64,000 bases of DNA from Anoplolepis gracilipes (taxonomy: Eukaryota > Arthropoda > Insecta > Hymenoptera > Formicidae). The stretch lies in the NCBI RefSeq assembly GCF_047496725.1, contig NC_132973.1:17337733-17401732 (forward strand), read 5' to 3'. The notes below the pieces were generated by a model. The model was not told the DNA's origin and did no database searches. It saw nothing but the letters and a program-made list of their open reading frames with translations. The position numbers and the translations under genes are program-made. Below are positions 1 to 10,026 of this stretch, in pieces (the stretch's first letter is position 1; the number at the start of each line of letters is the position of its first letter).

Positions 1-2336
1 CTCAGTCCTTCACTCTATGAGATGGTTCACTCAATTTGGAAGCTGATTATGCCTTAACTAGCTCCTTGGTCGCCTTGCAGATGTTAGATTCTAGACGATG
101 TCCAGGCTTTCTACCGGATTTAAAACAGACCACACACCTGGGGATCCGCTGGCAGACTTTCGCCGGGTGATTAACTTCCCCGCAGCGGAAGCAAGATCTA
201 CTACGGTTTTTCTCGGCCTTGCATACTTCCTTAATATGTCCGAATTTCCAGCCTTTATAGCATTAGACTGGTCTCGCTTTCAAGATTTCAGCGCTTACTA
301 TGGCCCAGCCTAGTCGGATCTTTCCTACCTTTGAGATCTTTAATGCCGCGGTAAGTGGGTATTTGACCCAGATGGTGTTGAGGCCATTGGTCAGTCTCCT
401 AATTGGCCGATTCGTGACATCGTCCACAGCACACGATCCTGCCTCTGCAATAGCGTGTATCATTTCCTCTGAGTTCACCGAAACATCAAACCCGGAGATT
501 TTTAGCTCTCCATTAATTGTTGCTCTCGCTATCTTGGCAATGCCTAGTAGGACTTCCTTCAGCTGGGCGGCCAAGGAATCCGCTTTTCGGGCTTCACCCG
601 TCCCTGGGATTTCAATAATGATCTTATCATTTGCCGCATTGCGAATCTTTGATGACTGGATTCCCAGCTTGTCCAAGAAGATTCTCTCGCGTGCGGTGCG
701 TAAAGCTTCTGCGTACGAGAAGTCCTCCGTGCACCCCTTAATGGACACTGCTGCGGTTTTGGGTAGTCTTCTTCTTTTAGTGGCCCTCTCCTTTTTGGCC
801 GCACTGAGACCCTTGGCGGGATTCCTATTGGTCTCCGCGAGTGTCTGGCGAGACTTGGAGACGGGTCGACTTCTTGCCGGAGCTTGTTCCTGCTTTTTCC
901 TTTTCTTCCTGAATCTCTCGACCTCTACCCAATCCGCATCGCTGCTAGCAGCAACCTCTTTGGGCTTGATAGACTGTCGGGATGAGATAACCTCTTTGGG
1001 TTAGCAGTCTGTCGTGGTGGGGCAACCTGAACGTTATCTACCACCTTGATCCCCTTATTTTTCCTTTTGCAGGTCTCGGGGGAGAGTTCCTGGGGGACTG
1101 CAAATTCGACGGCAGACTCAGCGGTGATAGCTTCTCTGACCTCCTTCTTTATACTCACAAGATTAGCAATCTGCTTACTCAGCTCAGCCTCACGGGCCTT
1201 GTCGCTGAGGACAGAGGTACTAAGCTGTGTATGGGGTGGCTTGGCCACGCCACCAAGGGTGGGCCAGCTGGCATTTTCATTTTTTGGATCTAACTTCTTA
1301 GATTCCGCATAGACGGACCGCGGTGTGGGAGTATAATCCTCCTCTACCTTGCCAATTTTTTGGTGATATTTCCGTTTTTTTGAATCCTCTTTTATTTTAT
1401 CGAGAAGTCCATCCCTTTCGGTTTCTAACTCAAGCCTATCCTTCCTCTCCTTCTTAAGCTCTCTAAGGAGGCGTTGCTCTTCTCTGGTGGCCGTCGCAAG
1501 TTTTGCTTTCAACTTTTGGTTCTTCTTCCTAAGGAGTTCCCCATCTCCTTGAGCCTCCACTTTGCCCGTTAGAGTTTTGACCACCTCGATAAGTCCGTAG
1601 ACTCTGGACTTTATAATTCCGCTGAACCTGCCCTGTAGCTTGCCTGAGTTCTTTCGGACTTCGTTTATTTCGTCCAGCCATTCAATGGCCAGATCGCACA
1701 GGACAGGTGCCGTCATCTCCATGATATCCATGGATCCAAACTTATCTGGGATCCTTTCTAATGGCCTCGATGGGAGCCAGCCTTTTTAATGCTCCTATTC
1801 TTCCTGGAGAGCGCTTTCCTCCTGACTACTGATTTCTCAGTAGACTCAGTTCCTTCTCCAGAACATGTCGCCTTCTCAGTGAAGGTTTTGTTATCGGACT
1901 CGTATTCAGTCGTGGGGATCGTAGACTCCTGGCTACTATAAACACCAGATGAGGTGACGTCTGTGAGGTCCACACAAACCGGTGGACCGGTGTTTCTAGT
2001 CCTCTTTTATTCGACTTTCGTTTACATCGGAAAGTCCTTCCTCTTTCTCGAGGCCATCGATTTGACGGACGTCATCGAGGATGACCTGGATATTGGGGTC
2101 AAGACCACTCTGGGGTTCAGCACCAAACCTATTGACGGTTTGCTTTCCGTGGTATCCATCGAATTGTTAGCGGTAGCCAATTCCGCCGAAATGCCCGCTA
2201 GCAACACTCCGGTTAGCTCATTGTTCCATGACGACGCAGCACCAACTGGGACAATATTGGCATTTGCGCCGGCCCTGGAGAGTCCGAAAGCCTCCTGGAC
2301 GGTAAGCTTCTCACTTTTTTCTTCTTGCATGTTCAT
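1..2336 (-). pseudogene. R1-clade retrotransposon ORF1 (gag) remnant, element A
   Basis: Reads right to left in several frames. N-terminal pieces lie at 2022-2336 and 1758-1973. A 268-codon stretch at 925-1731 has a Lys/Glu-rich coiled coil, and the gag core lies at 263-748. The gag core resembles those of the ORF1 copies at 22-24 kb and 30-31 kb. A TAA at 263-265 stops it just before the zinc knuckles. Past the stop, the second CCHC knuckle (CFRCGEVNHPAKVC, 152-193) is intact, but the first has lost its second Cys. ORF1 of this clade binds element RNA to form the ribonucleoprotein. The frameshifts and stop make this a dead copy, and its 3' continuation lies beyond base 1. Family assignment is firm; exact borders are not. 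Confidence 0.8.
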
Positions 2337-2479
2337 AGTTTTGTAAATGGTGGCATAACAAAGCCATGACCCGGTTTTTTAGCGAGCTTGACTCGGACGC
2401 TGGAGTGTTTTCCCACTTCTACGGGGCAACCACCGGCTTTGAATCGGAGTCTTCCTTCTCCTAGGTGTGCTCTTGGCAA

Positions 2480-4402
2480 CCCCAGCCAATTCATGGGTCC
2501 TAGGACCCGATGATCAGCCCGGGGTTAAGTCCTCCCACCACGACAAAGTGGCACACCCTCGGCGGAGCAGATATGACATCTGGGATCCAACCCGGACTGG
2601 CACGTCCTCCACTTGGACCTGGGTGTCCGGGGGCATTAGCCCGATCGAGGACCATCGTAGAAGCTCATGGCCTCGGTCTTATGGGCAGCCACCCGGAGAC
2701 CCAGGTTCTTCACGGCCCGCACCACACGGCCCACTGCCGCTATGGCCAGCTCCGCCGTGTCCTCCCACTCCTCTCCCTCGGCTAGCACTATGGTGTCGTC
2801 TGCGTAGCATACAACAGTGCAGCCGGGGGGAAGGGAGGTCTTTAGGACGCTGTTGTATGCAAGGTCCCACAACAAGGGTTCAAGAACCGACCCCTGTGGA
2901 ACCCCGCGCTCTACTTGTCGTGTTACCTCAACGGCGTCCCTGTTGGTATATGACAGGGAACGGCCGCTGAGGTAGCTCCGGATGATCGCCTAGAAATATC
3001 CCGGGACGCGGAAGCGAACCAGCGATTCCCGGATGTACCTCTAGGGCAGGAGGGTGTTGAATGCGTTAGAAATGTCTAACAACACTCCAATCACCATCCT
3101 GCCCTCCTTCCCTGCGGACTCCGCGAAGGCCCGAACGCGTAAGATCGCGTCTACGGTTGATCGGCCTCCGCGGAATCCGTACTGGCGATCATCCAGATCT
3201 GGCCCATGTCTTCCCATATGCCGAACGAAACGGTTAACTATAATTCTCTCGAGAATTTTACCCGCCTCGTCCAAAAAGCATATCGGCCGGAACGACGAGG
3301 GCGTAACAGCGTCCTTGCCCTCCTTATGGAAGAGGATCACATTGGCCCTTTTCCATTGTGGGGGGAACTCGCCTGTGCGCAATGCGGCATTGCACACACG
3401 CGCCAGTATTGGCGCTATTTCTTCATAGGCCAGGGCCCAGACCTTACGGGGATGTCGTCCGGTCCCGGGGCCTTATTACCCCGGAATCTTTTCCGGCACT
3501 CCCCTAGCTCCTCGCTCGTCACCTCAAGCTGCGGACTTTATTCCAGAGCTATGGTTCCCCCCTCTGTTGTCGGGAGAGGAAATACGTTGCCGACACGTGT
3601 CCCGGGGTCATCCGGGAATAATGTGCTGACGGCTCGTTCCAAAATATCCGGAGCTAAGGTGGCTGTCGCGGACGGGATCCGATAGCGCACAATGCTAATT
3701 GGCCAATGAACAATTGAACCTTCTGATTGACTAACCGTGTTGGTTACCCTAGGCATTGGTCAATATGTGTGGTTGTGTGCTATCGGGATGTGTGCTAACG
3801 GGACCCTCCCGCTGTCGCTGGGGGCTGTCGTGTCGAAACTTTTTCAACTATTTGATACAGGCGTCTTCAAATATCTTCATCCAAAAGAGCGAGGAGCTCT
3901 TCCCAGGCCCTGGCCTTGGACCTCCTGATGGCAGCCCGCATGAGGTCCCGCTTATCGCGGTAGACGTTATATCTGTGTCACAACCTCTCTCGGCCTGTTT
4001 CTCCTCTTGGCCCGAGAGTACTCCTGCTTGTTGCGGACCGAGGAGTGATGCAATCGCTCAATCTCCTCGGTCCACCAATAGGCGGGCTTTTTGGTCTCAG
4101 GGCCGGTCCTGACCCGGGGCATCGACACGTTGCACGCGTCAGTCATGATGCCCCGGAGTCGTTCCATCTCCAACTGGAGGTCCGACCCCTCGGCCGGTCT
4201 CTCGAGCTAAGTAGCCGAGAGAAATATGGCCATCAGGAGGTCCTCGTCCACAAGATTGTGGACGGACCACAGCGGAGAGAGTATCCATGCCGCCTGGCGG
4301 TGGCGAGTGAACACCTGTGGAGGGACTACCCCCGAGCGGAACTCTCGTGTCTGTCATCGGACAACGATTCCCGCTCGAGGATGACCCTCTATTTGCTTGC
4401 AT
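2480..4402 (-). pseudogene. R1-clade ORF2 (endonuclease-reverse transcriptase) remnant, element B
   Basis: A scrambled ORF2 lacking its endonuclease N-terminus and its C-terminal finger. From 5' to 3' on the minus strand it has a decayed endonuclease end (4139-4402), the EN-RT linker with AYWWTEEIERLHHSS (3967-4173), a linker piece at 3538-3756, and RT blocks at 3041-3397 (RPICFLDEAGKILERI, QYGFRGGRSTVDA, LLDISNAFNTL). The YADD catalytic motif and the following KTEA block lie at 2636-2875. Pieces lie in different frames. The RT part resembles element D most closely. It is too broken to make an enzyme. Confidence 0.85.
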
Positions 4403-4439
4403 TTCGCAGGGCGGAGGGAATGGCCTACGTTAGGTTGTG

Positions 4440-5400
4440 ACCAAACCGTTCAAATTTATTGGTCCCCTATAGGGCCTATTAAGACGCTCTACCCGAGCAC
4501 ACCCCGAAGACCTACACTACACCTCTCTCATCTGAATTGCAGGCCACGGTCGTCATCCACTTTAACCGCCAAGTGGAAAGGTAAGTATTTTCCGGGTCAA
4601 TACTCGACTCGAGCTTCTTCGAATGAACTGATTCTGACCGGATTTTTCCGAAATATCCAGGTTTTCTGCAGCTCCACAGCTTCACGATCCTCCAGCTTCA
4701 GCCTTCGCGTCTACGGCACCGCTATTCGATCCACGGTCCGCTCAATGTCGGATCAAGAAAGGCAATTGACGAAGTAAGTATTCAACAAGGTAAGTATTGA
4801 ATTGAATTTAAATATTTTACTTCTTCTTCTTTTCCTTTCTTTATCGTGCAACAATTCTACAAAAAGTCTTTCCGTGTTACGCGTATTTCAATTTACAAAA
4901 TTAACCGCTTTGTACGGAGACAGGATCGGGTTACAATTTACGAACCGACCAGCTTCTATTAAGAACGACTGATTCTAACGACCGACTGACCTCGAGGCCA
5001 GTCCGCTCTCGCCTTTTATAGGAGTGATTTCCCCTTTTTCGACTTCCGCGTGCGCGCCATCTAATGTTTTTGCGTAGGTCGACTTTAGCCAGGTCGAGTT
5101 TGACCAATTCAAGTCTGCTCAGGTTGATCAAAGTAGCGCTGGTCCTCGCTTGTCCAAACGTCCAACGATCGCATGCCGACTCCAGGCACCTTGTGCCAGA
5201 AAACAGCACCGCTCGCGCACAATACCCCGACGTCCACCCGGATCATTCGCACCATCAGCGCGATGCCAAACGTTGTTCTGCTGCCACTGCTTTATCCAAT
5301 CGCAGCCGTATCGCATATTCTATGTTAACCCGATCAAACTTACAAATCCCATTGCTTGGTTTATCGTCTCGTCAACATATGGATATATGTACCATCCTCA
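4440..5400. other. Non-coding spacer with LTR-promoter-like sequence
   Basis: No convincing gene. On the minus strand a CTATAAAAGG TATA-like box (about 5017-5026) is followed about 30 nt downstream by TCAGTC-type initiator sequences, as in many insect LTR retrotransposons. The plus strand carries splice-donor-like GGTAAGTA near 4580. Short imperfect repeats built on AGGTCGA(C/G)TTT lie at 5076-5110. No gag, pol or second LTR is visible, so this may be an LTR fragment or unrelated spacer. Confidence 0.3.
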
Positions 5401-5945
5401 TTTAATTTAATATTAAGAATAAACACAAAAAAAAGAACCGGTACTGATAACTAAAATAACCCTTTTGATAATGTTTTAACGCACCTACAATTTACTTAAT
5501 TAATAAACTCAAAATAGTGTCTTGTCAAAATCAGATATAAATGTATGAGTAACCAAACGCAACTTATTTTAGTAACGCAAAACAGAATTCAGCATAAGGC
5601 CATGTCCAGAGTACAAAAGAAAATAACTTTAACATATATGCGTCTTAGTTTCTAAACGCATCGCAGATAACAAAACTTGATACCAGATCGGGTCGAAATC
5701 CAACAGCAGCACAACAATAGTAAACAAAAACTAAAAATCGAACTCGGTCTTTCACACTTACAATTTTAGTTAAATAGTTAAGTCGGCTTAATGCCCTGTT
5801 ATAACCACGTATAACAACGTTAATCATCAAACGCAAATTGTCTTTATTAAAAAAATAAAAAACAAAGTTTGGCATAGGGCCATGTCAAAAAAGAACAAAA
5901 TATAGATATCATCGATGCCTTCATAAACCAGAAAATAAAATTTAT
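5400..5945. other. AT-rich spacer with a short duplicated motif
   Basis: No gene seen. Two copies of a GGCCATGTC-containing segment (about 5572-5625 and 5860-5905), each followed by an A-rich stretch, lie roughly 285 bp apart. The short minus-strand reading frame at 5645-5875 has no recognisable domain. Confidence 0.4.
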
Positions 5946-6137
5946 TTGAACAAAATCAAATCGCACGTCGCCAACCAGCACTCGCCTCTCACTCCGTGGT
6001 TCGCGCGCCCACTACTCCACTCGTTGCAATACCAACTTGCGGTCGTCGGTCCAGGTCGACGTCCCCCGCTAGCTCTCGGTCAGGGTCGGCCAGGTCCACT
6101 ATGGATTCTCCGCCCCGCGGAAAAAGGTGCTCACGCC

Positions 6138-6177
6138 ACCGGTATTTAGCAACCGGAGGTCGTTGCTAAATACCGGT
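6138..6177. repeat. 16-bp perfect inverted repeat (hairpin)
   Basis: ACCGGTATTTAGCAAC at 6138-6153 is the exact reverse complement of 6162-6177, with an 8-nt loop. It sits at the downstream edge of a minus-strand endonuclease fragment, so it may mark a fold-back at a rearrangement joint. Confidence 0.9.
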
Positions 6178-6400
6178 TTGCTGCCGCCCACTCTTCTACC
6201 AAACGCCCGCAGAGATTTGTGCTGGCGGACCCCCATGCTGAAGACCATGCGTTGAAGTTCCCAGCGTGAGGGTCGGCCAGGAGCGGCTGTACCGGACCAA
6301 CCAGTCCGTTAATGTGTCCAGCCGCTCCCTGAATTCCCCCAGAGGGAGAGGCAAGTACACCCCCATCTCCTCCCTTGACCGCCACCTTGTCGTGGTGGGA
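6139..6400 (-). pseudogene. R1-clade endonuclease fragment
   Basis: Two minus-strand frames together match the middle of the APE-type endonuclease. One reads GVYLPLPLGEFRERLDTL, matching GVYLPPSLDLSGFAERLDSL in element D. The other reads HAGNFNAWSSAWGS followed by LVEEWAAA, matching the DFNA..WGS and VEEWAA blocks. A frameshift separates them. This is only a short orphan fragment. Confidence 0.7.
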
Positions 6401-6936
6401 GGGCTCACCTGAAGACATTTTGGGTGCCCAGAGCGGTCAGTACGAAGTCCTCGGACTTTGTACAATTGCTCCCCAAGTTCTGGGAAGTGCTCCCCAGTCT
6501 CGGGGGGGCTCCTCCTGGGGTGGAAGAGTTCTTTGCATCCTGGGGGGACGGGGCCCACTTCCCCGCAGGGGCAACCCTCTTCGGAGGGGACCCGTATGTG
6601 GTAAGGGACGGCAACCCGAAATTTAAACGCCCGGTGGCACGGCACCGTTAGGGAAAGACATTGCACGGGGCTGCTGCTCCAGTCTTTCCCGCCGAGCATG
6701 GGGTTCAGCCCTTTTCAGAGCTCCCTTTTCGGGGCCACGGGGGGGATGTGGGTGCCGTTCCTCTTTGTGCCTGGGGCCGGGACGGCAGCGCGGGATCTTC
6801 TGCGTCGTTCGCGGTTTGGCATGGGGGAAGACAGCGTCCCACAGTAGGGTGAGAGACCCTTTGTTTCTGTGCAAACGGCGGAAGGACGTGGCCCTCTCTG
6901 TACGCGCACAGAGGCGGGGTGACTGTTGCCGGGCCA

Positions 6937-7159
6937 CTCAGACGTATTCTGAGCTCAGGCCGGTAACAGTGCCTCAGGGTGCTAGTGGAGAGCCTTGGCT
7001 CTCTCGTCTCAGCGTCCCTGAGGAGGGCCGCCTCCCGGGCCACTCGAACGTATTCTGAGCTCGGGCCGGGGAGCGGCGGGTGGGCCGTGTGCGCGCCGAG
7101 GGCTTACTCCGGAGGTGCAGCATCGGCCTGCCGCCGGGGCCGCTCGGACATATTCCGAG
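6937..7159 (+). repeat. Three ~100-bp subrepeats with 17-bp dyads in the element C leader
   Basis: Dyads lie at 6937-6953 (CTCAGA/TCTGAG), 7043-7059 (CTCGAA/TCTGAG, imperfect) and 7143-7159 (CTCGGA/TCCGAG), each with a 5-nt spacer and spaced 106 and 100 bp apart. Element D has two more on the minus strand (25804-25820 and 25906-25922), 102 bp apart. The A-T to G-C swap in the stem is compensated on the other side. Confidence 0.8.
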
Positions 7160-7186
7160 GCAGGGCCCGGCGGCGCGATGGGTGCC

Positions 7187-7237
7187 ACCGGCGGTGCATC
7201 GCGACCGTTCCCCTTTCCGAAGCGGTGCACCGCCGGT
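7187..7237 (+). repeat. Conserved 12-bp hairpin in the element C leader
   Basis: ACCGGCGGTGCA (7187-7198) pairs perfectly with 7226-7237 across a 27-nt loop. The same structure occurs in element D (25730-25779, minus strand) with a changed but still fully paired stem and a similar loop. This suggests the RNA fold is under selection. Confidence 0.75.
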
Positions 7238-7611
7238 GCCCTCCTCGAGGATTGTCGAGGAGAGGGTGTTAACACGGTATGCTGGTCGCCACGGCGGGTA
7301 AGGCGGGGTAGGGGAGCAGCTGCTCTGTCCCAACCGTCCGTGGGGCCCTCCGGGTGGCGCCGCTCCTTGCAGGTCAGACACAGAACCCCTGAAAGCCCAT
7401 GAGGACGTCAAAACCCCATGGGTCAGTAAGGGGCTGAGATCCAGTGCCGGTGCTGTCTTTGGCCGCCGGCCCGTGGTGTATCTCGACCCCCCGGGGAAAC
7501 TTGGGGCCCCTCGTCGGGAGCGTTACGAGTCATGTTTCGGGGCGCTTTCGACGGCGGTGAAGATATACCCTGGTCGAGGGAGCTGCAAGGGGAAAGTGGG
7601 ATTATTTTCAA

Positions 7612-9939
7612 ATGGACCCATCAATAAATAATATTATAAATAAAAAAAATAATAACAACGAGAAGGGAAAAAACGCTGGGGAAAGAATCTGGTCGCGGTC
7701 CACCTGTCCGTTGCGTTCGGGCGATATATCCGAAGATTCCTCTTCGGTTAGGATGACGCTTAGGCCAACGCGTCCACGTCAGGATCCCTACAGAAGCAGT
7801 GCGAGGTTAGCCTATGCAACAAACAGAGAACACGTGGTTAGGATGGAGAAGTTGCGCATCACTAGGATTGAAGATGTTAACTTCCAACTCCCCCTCACCC
7901 GTCGGAAGGAAACCGAAGGGACGATGGAGAACCCACTTCCAAGCACGAGTGGAATGAGGCATGACCCCCCTCCATCCCCGTTGATGAGTGCGAAGGACAA
8001 CGAGGTCAGGCCAGCTGCGGAAGATTTTTCTGCACGTGTGCTGGGATATAACCATTCCTGGCTCAAGAAGGAGAGGACTTCCGCTCATGATGAGAATATG
8101 GAGGCAGACTCCATAGATGGCGAGGAGATCCGCGATAAGATCGCAGAGGAGAATGACAATATTTCTGTCACCAGTTCGGTGGCAGAAAATATAGTCAAGG
8201 AGCAAAAGGAGAAACGGGGCAAAGGCCATCAACCGGTCATCGGCAAACATGTCGGAAGGCGCCAAAAAAAGAAGGAAGCTCAAAGACGCAGAAAAGAAGA
8301 GAAGAGAGATAGAAGGGCGGCAGAGTCGCTGCTTCCGGATCCTTCTAAATCAGCGAGGTGGAAACGTCTCCTCAACGATGAAAAGGAGATGGAAGAGTTG
8401 CTCTTGCTGGAATCCACCGAGGTAATTGCGGCGCAACTCATGGAGCATTCCACCATCCTATATAAGGTGGCGGACTGCTCCAACGGAATGAAAGGGTCTC
8501 TGGTCAGGAAGGTCAAAGACACTGTAGTCCTGCTGAGAGCAGCTACAACAGTTATGGCCAGACAAATCAGGGAGGGAGAGAACCCTGAGCTTAAAGAATT
8601 CCGTAAGGAACTGACAAAGCTCCGGGAGGAAAATGCGGAGTTGAAAAGGGAGGTGCGAACTAGAAAGTTCCTCTTCCTCCCCTTGTATTTTTACCCGCCC
8701 CATACTCTTCCTCATCTAGGGACATTACCCAAGAACACAAGAAGGAAGAGGCTGGTGGTGAGGTCGGATGAGGAGGATTATCGGAATCCCACCTCTCCTT
8801 GTTTAGCGGGAGGGACTGCCCCCTCTCCCCTTCCTATACAGGGGGAAAAGGATATAAGGGAGGATATGAAGATGGACACAGCAGTCCCCCCGGCAAGGAC
8901 AGGTCCCGTAAGACAGGCGGGATCGACGATCAAAGGGGTACCGCGGCCATCGAAGGCCTTCCCTCCGAATCTGCCCGAGGAGCTGAGGGCAAAATATAAT
9001 GAGCTGATGGACCAAAAGGATGCAGTTCTAGCACTCCTGGATCCCATCGCGAAGCAGATGGAGACGCTAAGGCTCTCTGGAGCGGTGGTTGCTCCAAAAA
9101 AGCTTGTTCCGGCTCCGCTTCCTGTCCCGTCTACCGCTGGAGAGGAGGCTAAGGCCTCTAATCCCCGGGGAAGACAAGAGCAGAATCACGTGGGACCCGC
9201 TCCCACGGCCCCTGACGCAAAAACGGAGGGACCGCGAGAGGGTGGAAAGAGGAGGAGAAAAGGGGAAAAGGCCCGCGGAGGGCAAGATCCACTGAAAGCG
9301 GGACCCCAGTCGCCTCCCAAAAAAAAAGGAAAAGCTGCCTTCTCCAAACCCAAAAGGGGCCGACAAGGCCCTGTCGAAGGGCAGACACAAGCCCTCAAGG
9401 GTAAGGCGAAACCCACCGAAAAGACAACACTTTCGCCTCCCCCGCTCACAGGGAAAAAGGAGACATGGTCGGAGGTGGTAGAGCGTAAAGCTCGCAAAAA
9501 AACCACCAAAAAAGGTGACAATCGGGCTCCGGCAACCACGAATGTTAAGGCGAAGGCAAAGGAGCCAGGCAATAAACCACAGGGCCCTCAACCTAAGCCT
9601 GCGACGTCCAATCCTCCCTCCCAACCAAAAAAGAGAGGAGGGAAAAATGGACGTAGGAGAGTCCCCCGTACAACTGCGATGGTGCTTACATGCCCATCCG
9701 GCCAATACAAGGAGAATCTGAGACTGGCGATGGACAGTATAGATCTCGCCAGTCTCGAAATTAATGGCCTGAAGGCCAGAAAGGCAGTTACCGGTGTCCA
9801 ACTATTTGAGGTTGGGGGTCCGGACAACAAAAAAAAGGCGGATGCGTTAGCGAGCCGAATGCGAGAGGTCCTCGCGGATAAAGAGGGGGTGATAAGAGGG
9901 GGAACCCCTCGAGCAGAGGGTACCAAGGAAAGGCTCTAA
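7612..9939 (+). CDS. ORF1 (gag-like protein) of element C, C-terminally disrupted
   Basis: Open for 775 codons from an ATG in AAATGGAC. The N-terminus is Asn/Lys-rich, followed by charged sequence and a likely coiled coil around residues 230-350 (Arg/Lys/Glu heptads ending ELKREVRTRK). A Pro/Lys-rich basic region spans about 480-690. The start of the gag core (RRVPRTTAMVLTCPSGQYKE, about 680-700) is homologous to ORF1 of D and E. The reading frame stops at 9937 just inside the gag core. The rest of the core and all CCHC knuckles are missing before ORF2 starts at 10027, so a deletion of several hundred bases is inferred. In this clade ORF1 packages the RNA; this copy probably cannot bind it normally. 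Confidence 0.8.
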   Translation: MDPSINNIINKKNNNNEKGKNAGERIWSRSTCPLRSGDISEDSSSVRMTLRPTRPRQDPYRSSARLAYATNREHVVRMEKLRITRIEDVNFQLPLTRRKETEGTMENPLPSTSGMRHDPPPSPLMSAKDNEVRPAAEDFSARVLGYNHSWLKKERTSAHDENMEADSIDGEEIRDKIAEENDNISVTSSVAENIVKEQKEKRGKGHQPVIGKHVGRRQKKKEAQRRRKEEKRDRRAAESLLPDPSKSARWKRLLNDEKEMEELLLLESTEVIAAQLMEHSTILYKVADCSNGMKGSLVRKVKDTVVLLRAATTVMARQIREGENPELKEFRKELTKLREENAELKREVRTRKFLFLPLYFYPPHTLPHLGTLPKNTRRKRLVVRSDEEDYRNPTSPCLAGGTAPSPLPIQGEKDIREDMKMDTAVPPARTGPVRQAGSTIKGVPRPSKAFPPNLPEELRAKYNELMDQKDAVLALLDPIAKQMETLRLSGAVVAPKKLVPAPLPVPSTAGEEAKASNPRGRQEQNHVGPAPTAPDAKTEGPREGGKRRRKGEKARGGQDPLKAGPQSPPKKKGKAAFSKPKRGRQGPVEGQTQALKGKAKPTEKTTLSPPPLTGKKETWSEVVERKARKKTTKKGDNRAPATTNVKAKAKEPGNKPQGPQPKPATSNPPSQPKKRGGKNGRRRVPRTTAMVLTCPSGQYKENLRLAMDSIDLASLEINGLKARKAVTGVQLFEVGGPDNKKKADALASRMREVLADKEGVIRGGTPRAEGTKERL

Positions 9940-10026
9940 AAAAAAGCCCGAGGATACCCCTCTGCCGAAAGATGATGGGGAGGGCAGATAGAGGCAAAGC
10001 CGGAGGAGCTTGATCACCCAAAATAA
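9940..10026 (+). pseudogene. Remnant of the ORF1 3' end, element C
   Basis: 87 bases between the ORF1 stop and ORF2. They contain an A-rich run and end in TAA directly abutting the ORF2 ATG (TAAATG), as in element D. This is what remains of the ORF1 C-terminus after the inferred deletion. Confidence 0.6.

Larger units (their letters stand above)
6400..7611 (+). promoter_or_regulatory. 5' UTR / internal promoter region of element C
   Basis: GC-rich untranslated leader. It contains three copies of a roughly 100-bp unit, each with a 17-bp dyad (CTCRGA-N5-TCYGAG type), then a 12-bp hairpin at 7187-7237. The last 200 bp before the ORF1 ATG align well with the leader of element D. Non-LTR elements carry their promoter in the 5' UTR, so this is the likely regulatory region; transcription itself cannot be seen. 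Confidence 0.6.

Noticed and set aside
9067..9801. 244-codon minus-strand reading frame
   Set aside because: Antisense shadow of the GC-biased ORF1 of element C.
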